Source: Aquimarina megaterium XH134 (lineage in GTDB: Bacteria; Bacteroidota; Bacteroidia; Flavobacteriales; Flavobacteriaceae). Taken from it: a stretch of DNA of 64,000 nucleotides. Location: assembly GCF_000520975.1 (NCBI RefSeq), contig NZ_JACB01000033.1, forward strand, positions 107,297 through 171,296, read 5' to 3'. This document shows positions 60,970 to 64,000 of this stretch, in pieces. Made by a program: the position numbers and the translations under genes. The notes below the pieces were generated by a model. That model was not told the origin of the DNA. It saw only the letters and a program-made list of their open reading frames with translations, and ran no database searches. Numbering within the stretch: position 1 is the stretch's first letter; each line of letters starts with the position of its first letter.

Positions 60970-63900
60970 ATGAAAAAATTAAACCAAACTTTTAAGGCTT
61001 GGTGTTTTCGAGATTTGTATCTGAAAACATCTTTGCTTTTTATTTTTATGTGCGTTTCGAGCATTGCTTATGCACAAGTGAACACAGGAGGAAGTGCTAC
61101 CACTTCTGATCATCAAAAACAGATTATAGGATATATTACCAACTGGGACGCCTGGAAAACCAATACGGCAGGAGTACCTGAAGCAGGAGCTCTTACACAT
61201 TTAAATATTGATTATTCTAAATACACGATTCTAAATTATTCATTTTTTGGAGTAGCTCGTGATGGTTCTTTGCATAGTGGAGATCATAGAAATAAGAATA
61301 TATATCAAGATGGTGTGACACAAGAACCTGCAGATTTGTTTTATACAGATTTGTACAGCAGTTGGGATTTACATCTTTTATTCGGAGAATTAGAATATGT
61401 AAACTATGTAAATGAAGATATAAAAAGACGTGCAGAAGCTCAAGGATTTCAAGTAGAGGTCGGAGCTAGTACCTGGACACACCCAGTTTGGGGACTAAGC
61501 GGTGGATTGCCGTTACCTCTTAAAAAAGAAAACGGAGCTTTGGGATTACTAGACCTTGCACATCAAAAAGGAGTGAAAGTGATGGCATCTATTGGTGGAT
61601 GGAGTATGTGTAAACATTTCCCAGAAATGGCTGCCGATCCTGTAAAAAGAGCAAAATTTATTGAAGACTGTAAAAGATTAATCAATATTGGTTTCGACGG
61701 AATTGATTTAGACTGGGAATATCCAGGACCATTTTCAGGAATGAATTTTACAGGTAGTCAGGCAGATTTTGCGAATTTTGAATCTTTACTACAAGAAATT
61801 CGTAATGCTATAGGACCTACAAAATTAATTACATCGGCTATGGCTGCAGATCCAAGAAAACTGGATGGATTTAATTGGTCTGGAGTAGTTGCTAATATGG
61901 ATTACTTTAACATGATGACTTATGATTATAATGGTGGTTGGTCTAATAAAGCAGGACATAATGCTCCTGTTTACCCATATACTGATGCAGAAGTATCTTT
62001 TTTTAATTGGCAATCTACTTTACAAAAACTTGTTGAAGCAGGAGTTCCTAAAAACAAAATATGTTTTGGAGCTCCATTCTATGGTAGAGGTGTTGTTACC
62101 GAAGGAAATGCAGATCTTAATGTAAAAACTGTAAAAAGAGCAGAAACTGTTCAACCTGATGGACCTATACAAACGGCAGCAGATTATACAAATTGGCCAA
62201 AAGAAGTATATGATGGTACACCAAATTATTTCTTTATCAAACAAAAAGCTTTATCCCCTAATAGCGGATGGACCAGAAAATGGGATGACGAAGCTAAGGT
62301 TCCTTATTTGGTGAATGGAAAGTATTTTTTAAGCTATGATGACGAAGAATCTATTGGTATTAAAGCTCAGTTTATTAATGATAATGAGTTAGGAGGGACT
62401 ATTATTTGGACAGTCTATGGTGATCTTGAATTTGGAGGTACAGCAACTTCTTTTGGTAGAAAACTTAAAAGATGGTCTAATGTAAAATCCCCTTTGGTGA
62501 ATAAAATTAATGAAGTTTTTGCTAATGGAGGACCAGGAGGAAATGTTTCTCCTACAGTTAATATAACAGCTCCTGCCAATAATTCTACTTTTACAGAAGG
62601 AGACACAATTCTCATTACTGCAAATGCAGCAGATAGTGATGGAACTATTACGAAAGTCGAATTTTATAATGGTAGTACAAAATTAGGAGAAGACACAACA
62701 TCACCATATGAATATTCGTGGTCGAGTGTTTCTGCAGGTAATTATACTTTAACAGCAAAGGCAACTGATAACGGTAATGCTTCGACAACTTCTTCTGCGG
62801 TTTCTGTATCTGTAAACGGTAGTGGCACAAACACACCACCTGTAGTAAATATAACAGAACCAGCTAATAATGCTACTTTTACAGAAGGAACTACTATTGT
62901 TATAAAAGCAAATGCATCAGATCCTGATACTGATGGTAGCATTACAAAAGTTGAATTTTATAATGGTACAACTCTGTTAGGAGAAGATACTACTGCACCA
63001 TACGAATATTCATGGGCAAATGTCGCTAAAGGAAACTACACATTAACTGCAAAAGCAACAGATGATAAAAATGCAGCAACAGTATCTTCTGGTGTTTCTG
63101 TAACTGTGAATGGTAGTACCGGTGGGGGATGTGATAATATACCACAATATGTAGCAGGTACTTCGTATAGCAAAGATCAGGAAGTGCAAAATGAAGGAGA
63201 GAAGTTTACATGTAATATTCCTGGATGGTGTTCTTCTGCAGCAGCTTGGGCATATGCACCAGGTACTGGAGCTCACTGGCAGGATGCATGGTCAAAAACA
63301 GGAGACTGTACCGGAGGTACTCCTAATACGAGTCCTACGGTAAGTATTACTTCTCCAAATAACAATAGTTCGTTTCAAGAAGGAGCATCTGTAACAATAT
63401 CTGCTAATGCATCAGATGCAGATGGTACAGTATCTAAAGTTGAATTTTATAATGGTAATACAAAACTAGGAGAAGATGTTTCTAGTCCTTACGAATATGT
63501 TTGGCAAAATATCTCTGCAGGAAACTATGCGATAACTGCCAAAGCAACAGATAACCAAGGAGCATCGACCACATCTTCTGTAATAAGCATTACCGTTAAT
63601 GGGGTTAATAATACTCCTCCAACAGTTACGATTACTTCGCCCAATAATAATGACTCTTTTAGCGAAGGGACTTCAATCTCTGTTACTGCAAATGCTTCTG
63701 ATAGTGATGGAACTATTACTAAAGTAGAGTTCTTTAATGGAGCCACAAAACTGGGAGAAGATACTAGTAGTCCTTATGCATATACAATTTCTAACGCATC
63801 TGCAGGAAATTATACGTTGACAGCTAAAGCTACTGATAATGGTGGAGCTACTTCAACTTCTTCTTCGATATCAATTTCGGTGACTACAGTAGGAAATGGT

Positions 63901-64000
63901 AATTGCGATGGATTACCACAATATGTTGCAGGAACTTCATATAGTAAAGATCAGGAGGTACAAAACGAAGGAGAGAAATTTACATGTAATATTCCTGGGT
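60970..64000 (+). CDS. Large modular GH18 chitinase, incomplete at the right edge
   Basis: The frame from the ATG at 60970 stays open to base 64000 (over 1,010 residues) and continues outside. It has a signal peptide (SLLFIFMCVSSIAYAQ) and a GH18 barrel (about residues 50-515) with VMASIGGWSMCKHFP and the catalytic motif FDGIDLDWEYPG, acid E250; FGAPFYGRGV and IWTVYGD close the cleft. After the barrel come Ig-like domains (about 526-616 and 624-714), a cysteine-flanked chitin-binding module (720-781), two more Ig-like domains (788-877, 882-972) and a second copy of the module cut by the edge. A second catalytic domain or type IX sorting domain may follow outside the window. It is divergent from an orphan LytTR gene. 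Confidence 0.93.
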   Translation, partial: MKKLNQTFKAWCFRDLYLKTSLLFIFMCVSSIAYAQVNTGGSATTSDHQKQIIGYITNWDAWKTNTAGVPEAGALTHLNIDYSKYTILNYSFFGVARDGSLHSGDHRNKNIYQDGVTQEPADLFYTDLYSSWDLHLLFGELEYVNYVNEDIKRRAEAQGFQVEVGASTWTHPVWGLSGGLPLPLKKENGALGLLDLAHQKGVKVMASIGGWSMCKHFPEMAADPVKRAKFIEDCKRLINIGFDGIDLDWEYPGPFSGMNFTGSQADFANFESLLQEIRNAIGPTKLITSAMAADPRKLDGFNWSGVVANMDYFNMMTYDYNGGWSNKAGHNAPVYPYTDAEVSFFNWQSTLQKLVEAGVPKNKICFGAPFYGRGVVTEGNADLNVKTVKRAETVQPDGPIQTAADYTNWPKEVYDGTPNYFFIKQKALSPNSGWTRKWDDEAKVPYLVNGKYFLSYDDEESIGIKAQFINDNELGGTIIWTVYGDLEFGGTATSFGRKLKRWSNVKSPLVNKINEVFANGGPGGNVSPTVNITAPANNSTFTEGDTILITANAADSDGTITKVEFYNGSTKLGEDTTSPYEYSWSSVSAGNYTLTAKATDNGNASTTSSAVSVSVNGSGTNTPPVVNITEPANNATFTEGTTIVIKANASDPDTDGSITKVEFYNGTTLLGEDTTAPYEYSWANVAKGNYTLTAKATDDKNAATVSSGVSVTVNGSTGGGCDNIPQYVAGTSYSKDQEVQNEGEKFTCNIPGWCSSAAAWAYAPGTGAHWQDAWSKTGDCTGGTPNTSPTVSITSPNNNSSFQEGASVTISANASDADGTVSKVEFYNGNTKLGEDVSSPYEYVWQNISAGNYAITAKATDNQGASTTSSVISITVNGVNNTPPTVTITSPNNNDSFSEGTSISVTANASDSDGTITKVEFFNGATKLGEDTSSPYAYTISNASAGNYTLTAKATDNGGATSTSSSISISVTTVGNGNCDGLPQYVAGTSYSKDQEVQNEGEKFTCNIPG

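Noticed and set aside
62415..63746. Several - strand frames opposite the large chitinase
   Set aside because: They are shadows of the repetitive Ig-like coding sequence and mirror its threonine- and serine-rich composition.
1..64000. tRNA or rRNA genes
   Set aside because: No cloverleaf-like or rRNA-like stretch was recognised by eye in the gaps between genes.

Overview
The window is AT-rich DNA of about one-third G+C. It carries SusC/SusD-type outer-membrane proteins, many lipoprotein signal peptides, type IX secretion C-terminal domains, LytTR regulators and TAnnTTTG-type -7 promoter elements. Together these point to a marine chitin-degrading member of the Flavobacteriaceae (Bacteroidota), possibly Aquimarina-like. 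That placement is inference. No tRNA, rRNA, CRISPR array or intact insertion sequence was seen.

Bases 1-34,480 are an accessory region. Almost every gene lies on the + strand and is small and self-contained. They include two GNAT acetyltransferases, three short Crp/Fnr regulators, four AraC regulators, an HxlR and a TetR regulator, an FMN reductase, three NTF2/SnoaL-like proteins, two VOC proteins, DinB, a PEBP-like protein, a DUF1801-like protein, an esterase, a beta-lactamase-fold hydrolase, an HExxH lipoprotein, an amidohydrolase, a DJ-1-like lipoprotein without its cysteine, ankyrin and LRR proteins, and a GH3 glucosidase. The spaces between them hold dispersed repeats, an array of nested palindromes at 21.9-22.15 kb, a decayed HxlR copy at 28.55-28.65 kb and two matching promoters of ECF-sigma type. 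The region ends with a TetR repressor divergent from an FAD monooxygenase/DUF3995 pair, with two near-identical operators between them.

Bases 34,550-64,000 form a chitin utilisation locus. On the - strand are SusC, SusD, a NagB/PIG-L fusion, a BadF-type GlcNAc kinase, a GH20 hexosaminidase and a lipoprotein GH18 chitinase. Divergent on the + strand are a LytS-type sensor kinase, a LytTR response regulator, a sodium:solute symporter and a NagX-like membrane acetyltransferase, in one tightly packed operon. Next come a periplasmic-TPR hybrid sensor kinase with an eroded ATP site, a GH19 chitinase and a GH18 chitinase (both with type IX sorting domains), an orphan LytTR regulator on the - strand, and a very large modular GH18 chitinase that runs off the right edge.

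The inferred pathway is as follows. Secreted GH18 and GH19 enzymes cut chitin at or beyond the cell surface, SusCD imports oligomers, GH20 releases GlcNAc, the symporter brings GlcNAc into the cytoplasm, the BadF kinase phosphorylates it, and the NagB/PIG-L protein deacetylates and deaminates the product. A direct repeat with 21-bp spacing between the susC-like gene and the LytS/LytTR operon is the best candidate regulator site.
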